From the NCBI GenBank assembly GCA_026874595.1, contig CM049314.1, positions 63,150,800 through 63,214,799 on the forward strand: a DNA stretch of 64,000 bases, written 5' to 3'. The position numbers and the translations under genes are program-made. The notes under the pieces are model-generated. The model did not search any database. It saw only the letters and a program-made list of their open reading frames with translations, and was not told the origin of the DNA. How positions within the stretch are numbered: the stretch's first letter is position 1; every line of letters starts with the position of its first letter. The stretch is from Sipunculus nudus (taxonomy: Eukaryota > Annelida > Sipuncula > Golfingiida > Sipunculidae). This document shows, piece after piece, positions 46,641-58,800 of this stretch.

Positions 46641-47210
46641 GGCATAAAATAGTATATGAGTTTTCCAACGTCGGGATGTCGTAGCTCCATTGATTTGAGT
46701 CACCGCGGTGCCCCTCGACTTCCTAGATTACTTACTCTAGAACTGCAAAACAATGATTAATCTTGATATAAAACAAAGCTAGATAAGCCGTTTATCGTCA
46801 AAAGGACGGGGGTGTCTCCATCACTAGCATCTTTGTATTGATATTTCAGTTCATCTACTGAATCGCTCCATTTTTGAGACATACATTGTCAAGCAGAGAT
46901 GAATATGTGTACGTGGAGCCTAACTGTGTCTCAAGTTCCTGCTTTCTACCTGTATGTGACTAGATGATTGGCCTTACTGGACATGGATTTGACGATGTGA
47001 TGATATGTCCATGTGAAACGGTAAAAAAGTGTACAGTGCCAGGTATAGCGTGCGGAGTACCCCAAGAATATATGTCAGAACTGCATACACCTCATAATAA
47101 GTAAAACGTGATATCAGATATTGCTGATCCAACTGAGGTACACAATGTTATGTACAAAATGTCATCCGCGCAGTAGAAACGTGAGAGGTCAAAAGTCAGA
47201 GACGGGGGAA

Positions 47211-47226
47211 GGGGGGGGGGGGGGGG
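47211..47226 (+). repeat. Poly(G) tract, G16
   Basis: An unbroken run of 16 G after GGGGGAA. It could form a quadruplex and is a likely site of sequencing length error. Confidence 0.9.
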
Positions 47227-47756
47227 TTGTGGAGGGCAGTTGTGTACTTACGTTAAAAGTCGAATTCGTTTAATGCACAACAAAAAGGACGAACTGAGGT
47301 AGGATGATATTTTTGACTGAGAGACATCCTAGTATTCGCTTTCTTGCACCCAGGACACCATTTTTTTTATATTTATATGCTAGATTATTATTTGTAACTC
47401 ATAATAATTATAGATTTGTACAGTTTATTGAACATGCTTTTTTTTAAGAGCGATAGTGCACTGTCAATATTCATTACAAGTATTGCCCATTTTTCTATTA
47501 CATTGTAAATGTTTAAACCTCAGTTTCGTTGATTTTGTACGTACGCATGTGAGTCAAATATACTTTACTGAATATCTTCTGAGGCATCTTGAAATAATGT
47601 CGAACAGGCTTATGACATCTTTGATGTGATCCAAAGGAACATCCCTGTCAACGAAAAAAAAATTGGAACTCCGAATCTTTAATAATTTAAAGAATCAGCA
47701 CTCATTTCAGTTATCGCCACGTAACATGCTGCGAGGGTAATCGAGCCGTCAGAAAG

Positions 47757-47995
47757 TTTCCATGAACGCGATTTTTCTGCGATACGTCCTTGTTTCCCTG
47801 AAAAAAATCACGTCTGATGAATGGTTTGCCATTCAGAGATCGCTACATGCGCGATTTTTGCCGCGCGACATTTTTTTCGCATGGGTTGTCGCGTGGGAAC
47901 CAGCGTCCATCGAAAGGCTACATGGTTAAAACACCAGAGCAATTCTGCCGCCGTCGCAACGCTATCGTATCGCAGAAAAATTGAGTTCATGGAAA
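47757..47995. mobile_element. 239-bp MITE with 30-bp TIRs
   Basis: TTTCCATGAACGCGATTTTT then CTGCGATACG (47,757-47,786) and its reverse complement at 47,966-47,995 match at 28 of 30 positions. The interior is CpG-rich (GCGCGATTTTTGCCGCGCGA) and non-coding. No target duplication can be defined. Confidence 0.8.
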
Positions 47996-48689
47996 GGCAG
48001 CCTTATCCGGTTATGCAGGTTTGAGAATGAAGTGAAAACATTTACTAAATATATTAAATTTTAACTCAACTTGTAAGCATTTCATTGGCCCTATCATAGT
48101 CATCCTATGATCAAGACCTGGCTGATATTGCAGAACACATCGTCAAGTATGACGAACTCGCGTACGGTGTTTGCTATGTTGAAGGCAGATAATCAACCGC
48201 TCAAGAACTTACTCCATTATTAGCCTTGAGTGAACTTTCGCTGGGAATCGTCCCGTTTAGTAGACTACTGTATTCAAATAAATAAATGAGAATATCTATG
48301 TCTGGAGTACATCTTTGCGAAATCCAAGGGTCAGTAAAATAAAGCATTAATCACACCTGTAGTTCAACCATTTTCATTTGGTTATAAGTATAATACATAT
48401 TCCAGCGATCCATCATGCTTATTTCTCCATGGTAACATTCATTCCTTGTCGTCCATGAATGAACATAGACACTTGATGCCGACAGATCAGGATGGAGTTA
48501 TCATCTTGACATAAAGAAATTGTTGCAAGGGAAGAATGGATTCTAAGCTTTTACGGAATGCTTTTTTACAAACGGTATATGAGAGAAACCAGTTCGCTTG
48601 TTAAATATATAAATCACTTTATTGATACATGTATATTTTATATGTTTATATAATCTCCTGACAGATCCAGTGTATGGATTGGATCATAG

Positions 48690-48979
48690 TTAGGTCATGT
48701 TACGGATCACGTGTATGGGGTGGATTTTTTTTTAATGTATGACGTTCGTTGGAAATTGGATAACCGCCAACACATTCAAGTACTGTCAATACACGTGTGG
48801 TTGGAGCAAACAAGACGCGTTTTATATGCATATCTAGCTCTGATCTAGTTACCGCCGTATTGTTGCTATATACATAGCCAGTTGATGAATTTTGTAGACA
48901 GTAATAGAGTTCGGGCAGCTGTGTGTAGTTGCAGGATAAATAGACTAAAGTAGTTTTATCTTATCCTGATAGTAGAGAA
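48690..48979 (+). promoter_or_regulatory. Candidate promoter of receptor C
   Basis: GATCACGTGTATGGGGTGG, ACCGCCAACACATTCAAG, TTTATATGC (48,820-48,829) and GATAGTAGAGAAGTGTTGAA parallel the upstream boxes of copy B. The TATA-like and CCGTATTGTTGCTATATAC segment also matches copy A. Confidence 0.5.
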
Positions 48980-49000
48980 GTGTTGAATTATCAAAACCAT

Positions 49001-49990
49001 ATGACATCTCTGGATCAGGATACTTATACACAGTTCACGTTCTACTTCATGATGATATTTGCTAGCATTGGTCTGTTAACTAACGTGTGCGTTCTATGTC
49101 TACATTGTGTGCACTGCAAGGAGTGGTCACCTGTTGTACAGACAACCAGAGTATACTCAGGTTCTTACACTCTGGCAAACTTGTGTTTAGCTTTGAATAT
49201 CGTCTTACTCAGAGTACATTATTGGACTTTTCAATTACGTTTCACCCTCTTCACCAATAATTCTGTAACTGTGATCTCAGTATGGACGTTAACGGCAATG
49301 GTTATAGCAATTTATCAGTATGCAATAAACGGATGCGATAAAAACAGATATCGTGATCTCTGCATCTGCATTTTACTTTGGATCATAGTCATCGTGGGTG
49401 GCATTGTCATATATCTTGTGTATGTGCGCACATCAGCAGAAATCATACGTGGAAAGGCATGGCTGGTATCCTGGTCCGTCTTGAGTGGAATAGTCGCCGG
49501 AATTCCAACTATTACGAACCTCGTCATGTATTTACGGACCCATGTTGTTTATATTTATAAGAGATAGGCAAAAAAAAGTCAGAGAGTACAGAAATTTCAC
49601 ATAGTACATCAGATGAAGCACAGTCTAATCCCGAAACCCCAGAGATAAGACGTATATCAGATGAAGCACAATCTAAGTCCGAAACCCAAGAAATAAAAAT
49701 TCGTAAAACCAAAAAAACAATCCTTTTGTCTCTATTGATGTCATGTTGTTATTTGAGTTTGGCCGCACTTTATATCACTCGTGTTGCAGCTGCTGCAGGT
49801 TTGCCGTTTGTGGTATCATGGCACTCTTACTGTACCTTTCTAAACATGGGAGCATTCTTTTTACAGTTTTGAGTCCGTGGTTCCATACATTGTCACCCTC
49901 ATGGGAGAAAATACCTTGCTGTTGTTCATTCATGCGTAAGCCTAACAAGGTTGACCCGGGAACTGTAAGGATTTCACAAAAGTAAGAGGA
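49001..49990 (+). pseudogene. Seven-TM rhodopsin-like receptor copy C, two frame breaks
   Basis: The first frame (from 48,980; the ATG at 49,001, MTSLDQDTYTQF, aligns best with copy B's start) runs to TAG at 49,565-49,567. It covers TM1 (SIGLLTNVCVL), TM2 (YTLANLCLALN), TM3 (SVWTLTAMVIAIYQY), TM4 (LWIIVIVGG) and TM5 (AGIPTITNLVMYL, with the TM5 Pro that copy B lost). A 13-nt deficit relative to B then shifts the frame in the third loop. The loop has a duplicated segment of about 48 nt (GATGAAGCACA twice). TM6 (LMSCCYLSLAALYITRV) and the start of TM7 (FLNMGAFF) follow, and two extra bases near 49,860 shift it again before TVLSPWFHTLSPSWEK (another frame). It is a probable pseudogene of the same orphan receptor family; function unknown. 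Confidence 0.72.
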
Positions 49991-50484
49991 CCTAACGGAT
50001 CAAATCTGTACAGCTTCAGCAAGTGGGAATCGAAGATTAAGTGATTTATTACCCAAAGATTATTCCTTGAACCTTTCATAAAAAACCAGGAAAACGCCCA
50101 TTCCATCAAAGGTTGTTTGTTTATGCCTATGTGTTTATAAGATATATTGCACATATCAATATATATATGCATAGGGAACTTTACTGGTAGGTTTACCGAA
50201 TATCTAGTATATAATTATTTAATGTACAAGTTGTGTTTATATTGGTAAGTAGACATTTTGCTAAGGAAAACGTTTTCTTGTTTAACTTTAGCTTTAAACT
50301 TTCTTAATTTTTTTCTTAAATTTTTATCATTATATGTTTTATCATCACCTTCTTAATGGCGCCACTGAGCAACACTGCGTATTTGATATTGGCGGCGTAT
50401 TAAATGAATAAATATTATATTATTATATTATTGAGCTGATCCCGGATTCAAACCAATATCGGTGGCACAAATGCATTATGTTCA

Positions 50485-52600
50485 AGCCGCTTCTCTCAAA
50501 AAAGTTTCGCTAGAAAGACAGATTGGTCCGCTTTTATGTGCATTCCGTAATACATCCCCTTTCGAAAGTGTTCCAATTCACGAAAGAGATTAATCAACAT
50601 AAGAGTTACATTTTTGGTCAACTAAGTGGCGGTAAATACCCAGTTTCTAGAAACCTCTATTTGATTCCGGAGAAAAAGATTCAATCTGGACGAGCCCCCA
50701 TAAGTTAACTAAACCTTTTGCTCAGGGGAAAATATCCGTGGCGCGTATGTGGGGCGTTCCACAGGCTACGCTAAACAAAGCAAGCTTCGCTAGCGAGTCA
50801 GTTCTGTCCGCTTTCATGTGCATCCCGCAACAATACACAGGATTTGTTTCTTTTAAATAACTTATTATTTACTGGACTGTTCTTTTATCCTTTTAAATAG
50901 CAGATCATTGCGTTTACCTGATACCACCTGCCTACCTCAGCCTAAAAACGTGTTCTGTTAAAATATTCCTAATAAGATGTTTCGTTTTATTTTTTCGCAT
51001 TAAGACACAGTTTGGAGTGTGTGTTAAAATTGTTTCAGTCTTGCCTTAATATTATTCAAATTGCTGCCGAATTTTATATTGGGTTTGATTTGAAAAGGTT
51101 ACATTATTTCATTAAGTGTTGATTTTACAATTAAAGTATACCTGAATATTTCTCTGCCATTACATATAGAAACATTACATTTTTTAAAGTGTAGTGATAA
51201 ACATGGGCAGGAATTCATGGCTTACAAATGGAGAAATACGTCTTAAAAGATAAGCTTCAAATATATTCGTTGCCCTTTATTAAGTTCATTCTTTAAGTAC
51301 TTTATTGATGCAGTTGTAGTTGTCCTTTAAGTTTCTTTTTGTATTTTCACAAAAATTCGTCCACATCTATTCATTTATTGGTAGGTGCAGATTGCTCATT
51401 TTGCGCGAGTAAACTGCATTAAATGTCATTTATGAGGGAATTTTTATTTTTATCTATTAACAATATGTTTTCCTTGATCATGCAATGCTCTGTGTGAAAT
51501 ATGATTTGTAGACTGTTTCACTGCATTGATAATAATAATTTTTGGGAAAGGTGATATGTATGTGCTGTTTTCGTGACAATTTGTCTATTGGCAAAGGTAG
51601 TTTAATTTGATTTAACAAATAAAAAAATTGTGTTTTGTATATGTTTTGTTTTCCTATATATAGAGCAGCTTTGCATCTGTTTGCAAGAGTTAACGCGTTC
51701 ATTGCTATATGTATGATAGCACGTCTTTCAAAGATGTTTCTCATTTGAGCCCTTTATTTCTATTACGTTTTGAAGGCTATTCCAAATTTCTCAGAAATTT
51801 TTCTTCTTACTTATTCCTTGAATAAATGATTTCTTACTCTTCAATAGACTTCGCAATAAGCATAAAAGACAGGATAATTATTAAGTGACAACGATCGTTT
51901 ATTTCTAAATGAGCAGCAAAAATAATCCCTAAAGACTTTTAAAATCCCCCTTATAACACTGTGAACACTTCTTAATATATCTTTGACAAAATCACATTTA
52001 AAGAATTCCCCTCTTGCTTCAAGAAGTTAACGGGAATGACTTTATACAGGAATAAAACTCCATAGATCTCGAGAAGCAGTCTTAATTTAGGATCTGGCCA
52101 CTATCGACTAACCACTATAAACAGGAGTTTTACTGTATATAATTCAAAATATGTCGCATTGTAAAGGATGTCCAGTGGCGTCTTATCTGACCTTCGTTTA
52201 CATCGAAAAATATTCTGTTTTTGATACCCTTAAGTTTAAAAATGAATGGGATCTGTATTCGAATTAGATTTAAGAAACATATTACACGTATTACAAAAAT
52301 TATTCAAGCACTGACTAATTTTTTACCAACTCCATTTATTTTTGTACACAAAAACTAGTCCCGCACATACGTCATCAAAATCAATGTTGGTATTACAAAT
52401 AGAACAATATAACCGAAGTACAGACCATGACAAAGCAGCTCCTTCCCCTAAAGACATTCTCAAATAAGGCATCATTTACATGAGTAATGTGTACACGTGT
52501 GCCTGGTAAACTCAATGCTTCTCAAATACCTCAGATAGTATTCTTATGATCATGCCAGTTAAATCTCGAGACATCGGCTTTAGTAAAATCTTATGTCAAC
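50485..52600. other. Intergenic stretch without a gene
   Basis: A short segment GTCCGCTTTTATGTGCATTC at about 50,527 recurs diverged at about 50,807 (GTCCGCTTTCATGTGCATCC). The rest is AT-rich with nothing recognised. Confidence 0.5.
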
Positions 52601-52632
52601 GAAACAAAGGCATATGATAGTCAAGCCGGTGC

Positions 52633-52875
52633 ATGTGTCGGAACACATACATAAATTACTACAAGAGTGCCTTTCTTGAAAACCTTGGGTTCGACAACCC
52701 GAAACTTGATGTATTTCATGATAACTTGTATTATGCTGAAGTTAAGGAGAAACAGCGACTTCATTATATATACAAAATGGCGGCCTACAAGGCTAAAAAC
52801 ACCAATGGACGCCTGGCAGACAACCGGATTATGAAAGAGCAGATCTTTAATTATACAAAAAAAATTACCTCATAA
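52633..52875 (+). CDS. 80-codon ORF, unrecognised
   Basis: An ATG-to-TAA frame beginning MCRNTYINYYKSAFLENLGF and containing NLYYAEVKEKQRLHYIYKMA. It is hydrophilic, rich in Tyr, Lys and Asn, with no signal peptide or membrane helix. Its base composition is less AT-rich than the surroundings and its amino-acid mix looks protein-like. A neighbouring upstream frame (SYVNETKAYDSQAGACVG, ending at TAA about 52,650) could be the same gene before a frameshift. I recognise no domain. It may be a remnant of a mobile element or a chance frame. Confidence 0.25.
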   Translation: MCRNTYINYYKSAFLENLGFDNPKLDVFHDNLYYAEVKEKQRLHYIYKMAAYKAKNTNGRLADNRIMKEQIFNYTKKITS

Positions 52876-52879
52876 AATC

Positions 52880-54410
52880 CCTAGAGGGGGATGTTTTCGG
52901 TTTCTGGCCCATGGCCTATAATAATAGCATAACAGCTAATATGTAAGTGGATAGTCACTTCAGATGTCCTGCAAAATATCTAGGCTCCGCGCGCTCTATA
53001 GGCTTATTGTTTATATATTAGTGTTAAAATCATTTATTTGATTAGCACATTACATTTATGTTACTCAAGTTAAATAAAGTATACCCAAGGAGAATTTGGA
53101 AAGGTGTAACACAGGGAATGGCGTTATACTATTTATGCTAATTATTCTAAGAAACATTATGAGAGAAATAAGTTCTGACGATACAGAGACGGTGGTCAGT
53201 ACATGTTACACTAGGCCTACTCTTCTGATGTAACGTTATTATATATAGTATAATGTTAAGATATACTCATATGCTATTAACTGTTTGTTTGGTATTGACT
53301 TTGTATTGGCTTGGGGGTTGCATATATGCCCGCGGGCTGTCGGTAAGAGAGGATGATACGTCTGAACGAAGGCCGGTATAAAAGCCTATACTCATCAACC
53401 CTCATCATATTAAATTATTAAACGGGAGCGCATGTCATCAACACAACCAATCATGTATCTTCACTATATTGTCGCCGGCCTCTTCCCACTTGCCGACTGT
53501 GCATTACTGATTAGGTGATATTGCTCTTCTTCTTCCTTCAATTGACTGTTATTGACTGTTATTTCCATACCTCTCTTTACTGCCTCTTTACTCCAACTCT
53601 TTCTTTCTGTGACAAATTTAGGATCATCACTTGGATGTATCCGTAGAATATCAAGGCAATGACTGTTGAATGTACGACAAAGAGTCCTTCATGTAGAATG
53701 TTGAATATTTCCCAGGACGAGTTCTCTGTATATAAGTCTTCTCATATAAAATATATTAAAACATAAAATCCACATTTAATAGATAAGGAGGTTTTAGAAT
53801 GTTTGCTGTTGGTCCATGTTTCTAGATCTGAAAGAAAGTTGCGATTACCATTTTTGACGGATACCATACCGAAAGCTTTATCATCGGTCCAAGGAAAACA
53901 GATGGAATGCGGTTCGCCGGGGCAAAATAAAGAGATAACTATAATATTATGCTGGAGTCCAGAAGTACGTAAGTTAAAGTGAAAAACACGACATGGGGCT
54001 TCACTGCGTTACAAAAAGTATTTGCTTTTGAGCAGTACATAATGGCGTTTCCTCTTGATAATATTTAGTCACGGAAACGGTCAGGAATAAAATAAGCGAA
54101 TGGCGAATAGTATAGCTAATCAAAATGCATAGTTGTTTCAGGTGTAGCCGTTGCATTCGATCTTATAAGCATGGTCTTCTCAACATGTAAAAAAGACATT
54201 TGATTCAGTAGACAAAAATAGAAATGGATTAATTGCATATCTGTTGAGATGAAAATGATTTTAGATCTCTCCTAAAATAACATTAAGCAGCACAACGACG
54301 ACTGGTTTTATCCCAAAACGTTACACGCACACTGAGACCAAAAGGTGAGTTGACGAGACAGGGAGTCAATTTTTGTTGTAGTTCGCTATCACTACTCTCC
54401 GTGAATGTAT
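52880..54410. other. Intergenic stretch without a gene
   Basis: No repeat ends, exons or RNA genes were recognised up to the LINE target site. Confidence 0.5.
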
Positions 54411-54855
54411 TTATCCCTGGAGAGAGGGCGCTGGTGTGCTTACTGTGTTGGCTGTGTTCAACATGCTCTTCAGTATTCTGGACCTAACACAGCTCACAGG
54501 CAAGTAAAATTCTTAAAAAGTGCTACAGATATCCTGTTTGGATCAATAAAAGTGCAGTTTAAAAAATTGAGTACTGGGACAACATAATTTTGATGAATTT
54601 GATGACTGAACATTTTAACAGTGACATGTTAACACTGTAAATGTGGGTGCCCCAGTACACTCGCACTTGAAAGGATCAAGTGTCACCTCACATGAGGGAC
54701 TCTATTCATTAGCACACCAGGGCCTTCAGTACATTCTTTTGTCTTGTATTGTTGTCATTATGTTGGACATGGTAGCCTAACTCAAAACTCAGGCCATTTC
54801 CACTTTGTACATTTTACAGATCTTACTTTAACATCATTGGTGTTATTCTCGAAAA

Positions 54856-55689
54856 ATGTCAGTAGAAGACAAAAAGAGGAATAGGTCAGACACATCTAGT
54901 CCTTCCTCTGAATGTTCAGAATATAGTTACAAAAGAGTTAAACAATTATTATCTATTAGTTCCTCTGAGAGCAGTTTTCAAGAAGAAATGGGTTCTCCAA
55001 CACCAGTTACAGAAGACAGACTATTAGAAATATTAAATACATTCAAACAAGATATTGTCAGGGAAATAAAAGATTCAATTATTACACAAATTGAGGAAAA
55101 CATCAAAGAAGCATGTGTGAAACCTTTAGAAATACAAATTAAGAAATTATAGGGAGTTATAAATGAGCTCAGGGAGAAAAATGAATCTCTGGAAGAACAG
55201 TGCAAAAATTCACTTGAGCTCGCCCAGTTAGCAAAAGCCCAGTCAGCGAGCATAGAGCAATATACAAGGAATTCAAACATAAAGATTCTTGGTGCTCCAC
55301 AGAGGAACAAACTAGAAAATTCAAAAAAGGTTGCTTTAGACATGTTTAAAAACAAACTGGGTGTTGAATTGTCTTCAAAATACATTGAAGTGGCACATAG
55401 ATCAGAACCATATAAAAAGGATATAAATCGGAATATGGTGGTAAAGTTTGTCAATAGAGAGTGTAAACTTACAGTTCTGAAAGAAAGAAGGAAGTTAAAG
55501 AATACTGGTGTTACCATAATTGAAGACATGTGTGCCGACATGCAAAAATTATTTAACAGGGTTAAAAATGACGAACGAGTGAAGGCTGCCTGGACATGGG
55601 ACGGCAAAGTGTTCGTCAAAGATGATGCAGGCACAATATTCAAGGTACAATATGGTGGATCCCTAAATGATGTATTCAACAGGGAATAA
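54856..55689 (+). pseudogene. LINE copy 2 ORF1, single nonsense codon
   Basis: ORF1 is an RNA-binding chaperone that packages the LINE transcript. One frame of 277 codons runs from MSVEDKKRNRSDTSSPSSEC to TAA, broken only by a TAG at codon 99 (55,150-55,152). In order: a Ser-rich N terminus, a predicted coiled coil (about residues 85-140, INELREKNESLEEQ), a NIKILGAPQ motif, an RRM-like part (VEVAHRS-like IEVAHRSEPYKKD, NMVVKFVNRECKL) and a C-terminal domain with VTIIEDMCADMQKL and WTWDGKVFVKDD. This order matches L1/Tx1 ORF1 proteins. The ATG is taken because it follows stops upstream and begins the conserved length. The antisense 233-codon frame is a shadow. Confidence 0.85.
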
Positions 55690-55835
55690 AAATATGTAGG
55701 TGGGAATGCGCCTGAGCGTGACTGATACTATACCTATGTATACCATTGTGAACGTATTGTCTTATTCTGTGTCTTTGTCTATTTTGTATGTAGAATATCG
55801 TAAATGGATTAACAATACAACTATAATTCCAATTT

Positions 55836-58800
55836 ATGTCAACAAGTGATTTCAATCTCGATTTTTCAGTTAAGACTTTAAACATTAGAGGTATCCGTGA
55901 CTACTACAAGAGAAAGAAAATATTTAATTGGTTAATTAAGCACAAAATGGCGAAAGGAATTACTTTTTTACAAGAAACCCATTCAATTGAGAAGGACATG
56001 GGCAGCTGGATTAACCAATGGAGGGGTAAAATATATTTCTCTCACTGTACATCCCGCAGTGCTGGAGTTATCATCTTGATTGGAAATGACGTTGAATTTG
56101 AGGAATTTAAAATACATACTGATTCAAATGGCAGGGCCATTATTATACATTGTAATATTCAAGGATCCCTGTTTCTATTAGTAAACACTTATGCACCAAA
56201 TACAGAGTCCCAGCAGGTTCCCTTTTATAAGAATGTGATTCAACAGATTGATGAAATTAATGAGAACACTGATTTACAAATAATTTTGGGCGGTGATTTT
56301 AACCTACATTTTAATGAAATGGATGCATGTGGTGGTAACGTACATAATATGAAAATGAAATATCTTGATGTTTTACACTCAGCTATGGAGCAGTTTAACC
56401 TGTGTGATATATGGCGGGTAAGAAATGAAACAAGTCGAAGATATACATGGCGTTCTGTGAAACCACTCATACAGAGGCCCCTGGATTTTTTCTTAATTTC
56501 TTCAGGTTTGCAATCATTCATTAAAAGCTGTAGTATAATTCCTGCAATAGAAACAGATCACTCTGCTGTACATATGCAGTTAAAATCACATTCCATCGAA
56601 AAGCATGGTCCATCGTTTTGGAAATTAAACAACTCGCTACTAGATGATCAAATGTATATAACACAATTGAAGCAGAACCTAGACGAATGGATTCAAAATT
56701 ATGAGAAAAACAGGATGCCCAATTGCTCTGGGAATACATAAAATTCAAAATTAGGGAATTCACAATTAATTATAGTAAACAGGAGGCCAGTAAGTTTAAA
56801 GTAAAGCTCAAAGCATTGGAAGAGAAAATTAAATATCTGGAAACCAAACTTGGCCAAGAAGATCTGATTGAATATACCTCTACGAGAGAAGCATTAGAGT
56901 CGACGATGACCATATAACAAGGGGTATTATAGTACGATCTCGAGCCCAGTGGGTCGAACAAGGTGAAAGAAGTTCCCGTTACTTTCTAAATCTTGAAAAA
57001 AAGAAATAAGGGTAAGTCCGTCATTAGGAAACTTCTGGTTAATAATCAAGAACTTACCAAACAGTCTGCTATTATGGAATGCTTAAAAAAGTTTTACTGT
57101 AAAAAATATACACGAACATTGATTACCACTAAAACGGAATGCGAAAATTATTTAAGTATTATAGATCTACCAAAACTGGGGGATGCTGACGTACAGAAAT
57201 GTGATGGAATTATATCAAAAAAGGAAGTGTTTAAGGCAATTCAAGACATGAACAATAACAAAGTGCCTGGAAATGACGGTTTAACCAAAGAATTCTATTT
57301 ATGTTTTTTCTCGGAAATTGGGGATCTTTTATTAGATAGTGTAAATGCGGCATATGAAAAGGCACAGTTAAGTGTGAGCCAAAGACAAGCTATTATTACA
57401 CTTTTGGAAAAGAGTGGTAAAGATAACCGTTTAATTAAGTCATGGAGACCAATCAGTCTAATCAATGTAGATGCAAAGATTATCAGCAAGGTACTTGTGC
57501 AAAGAATGATTGCGTTATTGCCAAAACTCATTCATAATGATCAATATGCATTCGTTAAAAACAGATTTATTGGCGAGCCAATTGTCTAATTTCAGATATG
57601 TTATATTATACAGATAAAGAAAATGTAGAAGGCATTTTATTGGGGGCTGATATTGAGTCAGCATTCGATCATTTGGATCATGAATTCATGTTCACTGTTT
57701 TAGAAAAGTATGGGTTTGGAGAGTCATTTATACGATGGATAAAGATACTGCACAATAATGTTCAAAGTGCAGTGGTCAATAATGGCTTCAGTACGGATTA
57801 TTTTACTTTGACTAGAGGTACCCGGCAAGGGGATCCCTTAGCCCCTTATCTATTCATACTGTCTGTTGAAGTTTTGGGAGCCTTAATAAGAAGTAATACA
57901 GCTGTTAAAGGAATAAAGCTTAGAAATTTAGAAATTAAACTATGTATGTATGCTGATGATATTACATTATTTTTGAAAGATATTGAATCTCTGAGGAATG
58001 TTTTGTCCATCTTTGATGTTTATGCTACGTATTCATCATTAAAGATAAATCTTGGTAAATCTGAGGTTTCCTGGATGGGAAAATGGAAGAACAAATCAGA
58101 TAATCCTTTTAATCTTAAATGAATAAATCTGTCCAAAGATTCTATGAAAATACTTGGGATATATTTCTCTTACAATGTAAAACTGTCAAATGAACTAACC
58201 TTTTCAAGAAAACTGTTACATTTTAAAAGTGTACTGAAACTGTGGAAAAGTAGACAGTTAACTGTATATGGGCGCTTGGAAGTAGTCAGAACCTTGGCCA
58301 TCTCAAAAATATTATATGTATTGAATATGTTAGATCCACCACATGGTTTTATCAGAGAGGTCCAAGGTACGGTAAACTAGTTTTGTTTGGAAAGGGAAAA
58401 AAACAAAAGTTAAATTTAGCACAGCAGTTGGGCAGTACACTAATGGAGGTCTTAAATTACCAAGTGTCGAGGCTAGATACAAGACACAGCGTGTAATATG
58501 GGCATCTAATATACTGAATAAATTCAATGGAATGGCCAAAATGCTTCTTAATGCATTCTGTAGATCTATTGGTGGTTTGCAGTGTTTTCACAAGGACTTT
58601 GAAATGAAATGTTTCCCAAATGTCTGTGCACCATTCTATGCGTCTTGTTTTAAGGAATGGTATCAGTTTTTAAAAAGTTCATATACAGGTATAGAGGATG
58701 TATCTAAACAATTTATATGGAACAACAGACATATCAAGGTGAATGAATGTTCAATATTCTATAATGATTTATTCAGGAACAACATCAGGTGCGTGAAGGA

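Larger units (their letters stand above)
46191..47525. other. Intergenic stretch with repeat debris
   Basis: It contains a perfect hairpin at 46,328-46,355, a TCGCA-rich repeat at 46,395-46,640 and a G16 run at 47,211-47,226. No gene is seen. Confidence 0.55.
47530..50480 (+). repeat. Duplicated block 2 (contains receptor C)
   Basis: Counterpart of 33,050-36,120, aligning in the same order and orientation from GATTTTGTACG upstream to the GATCCCGGATTC box downstream. It carries its own MITE insertion at about 47,757-47,995, absent from block 1, which therefore post-dates the duplication. Confidence 0.8.

Noticed and set aside
54978-55679. 233-codon antisense ORF
   Set aside because: It is the exact antisense of LINE ORF1, whose sense frame has the coiled coil and RRM-like motifs.
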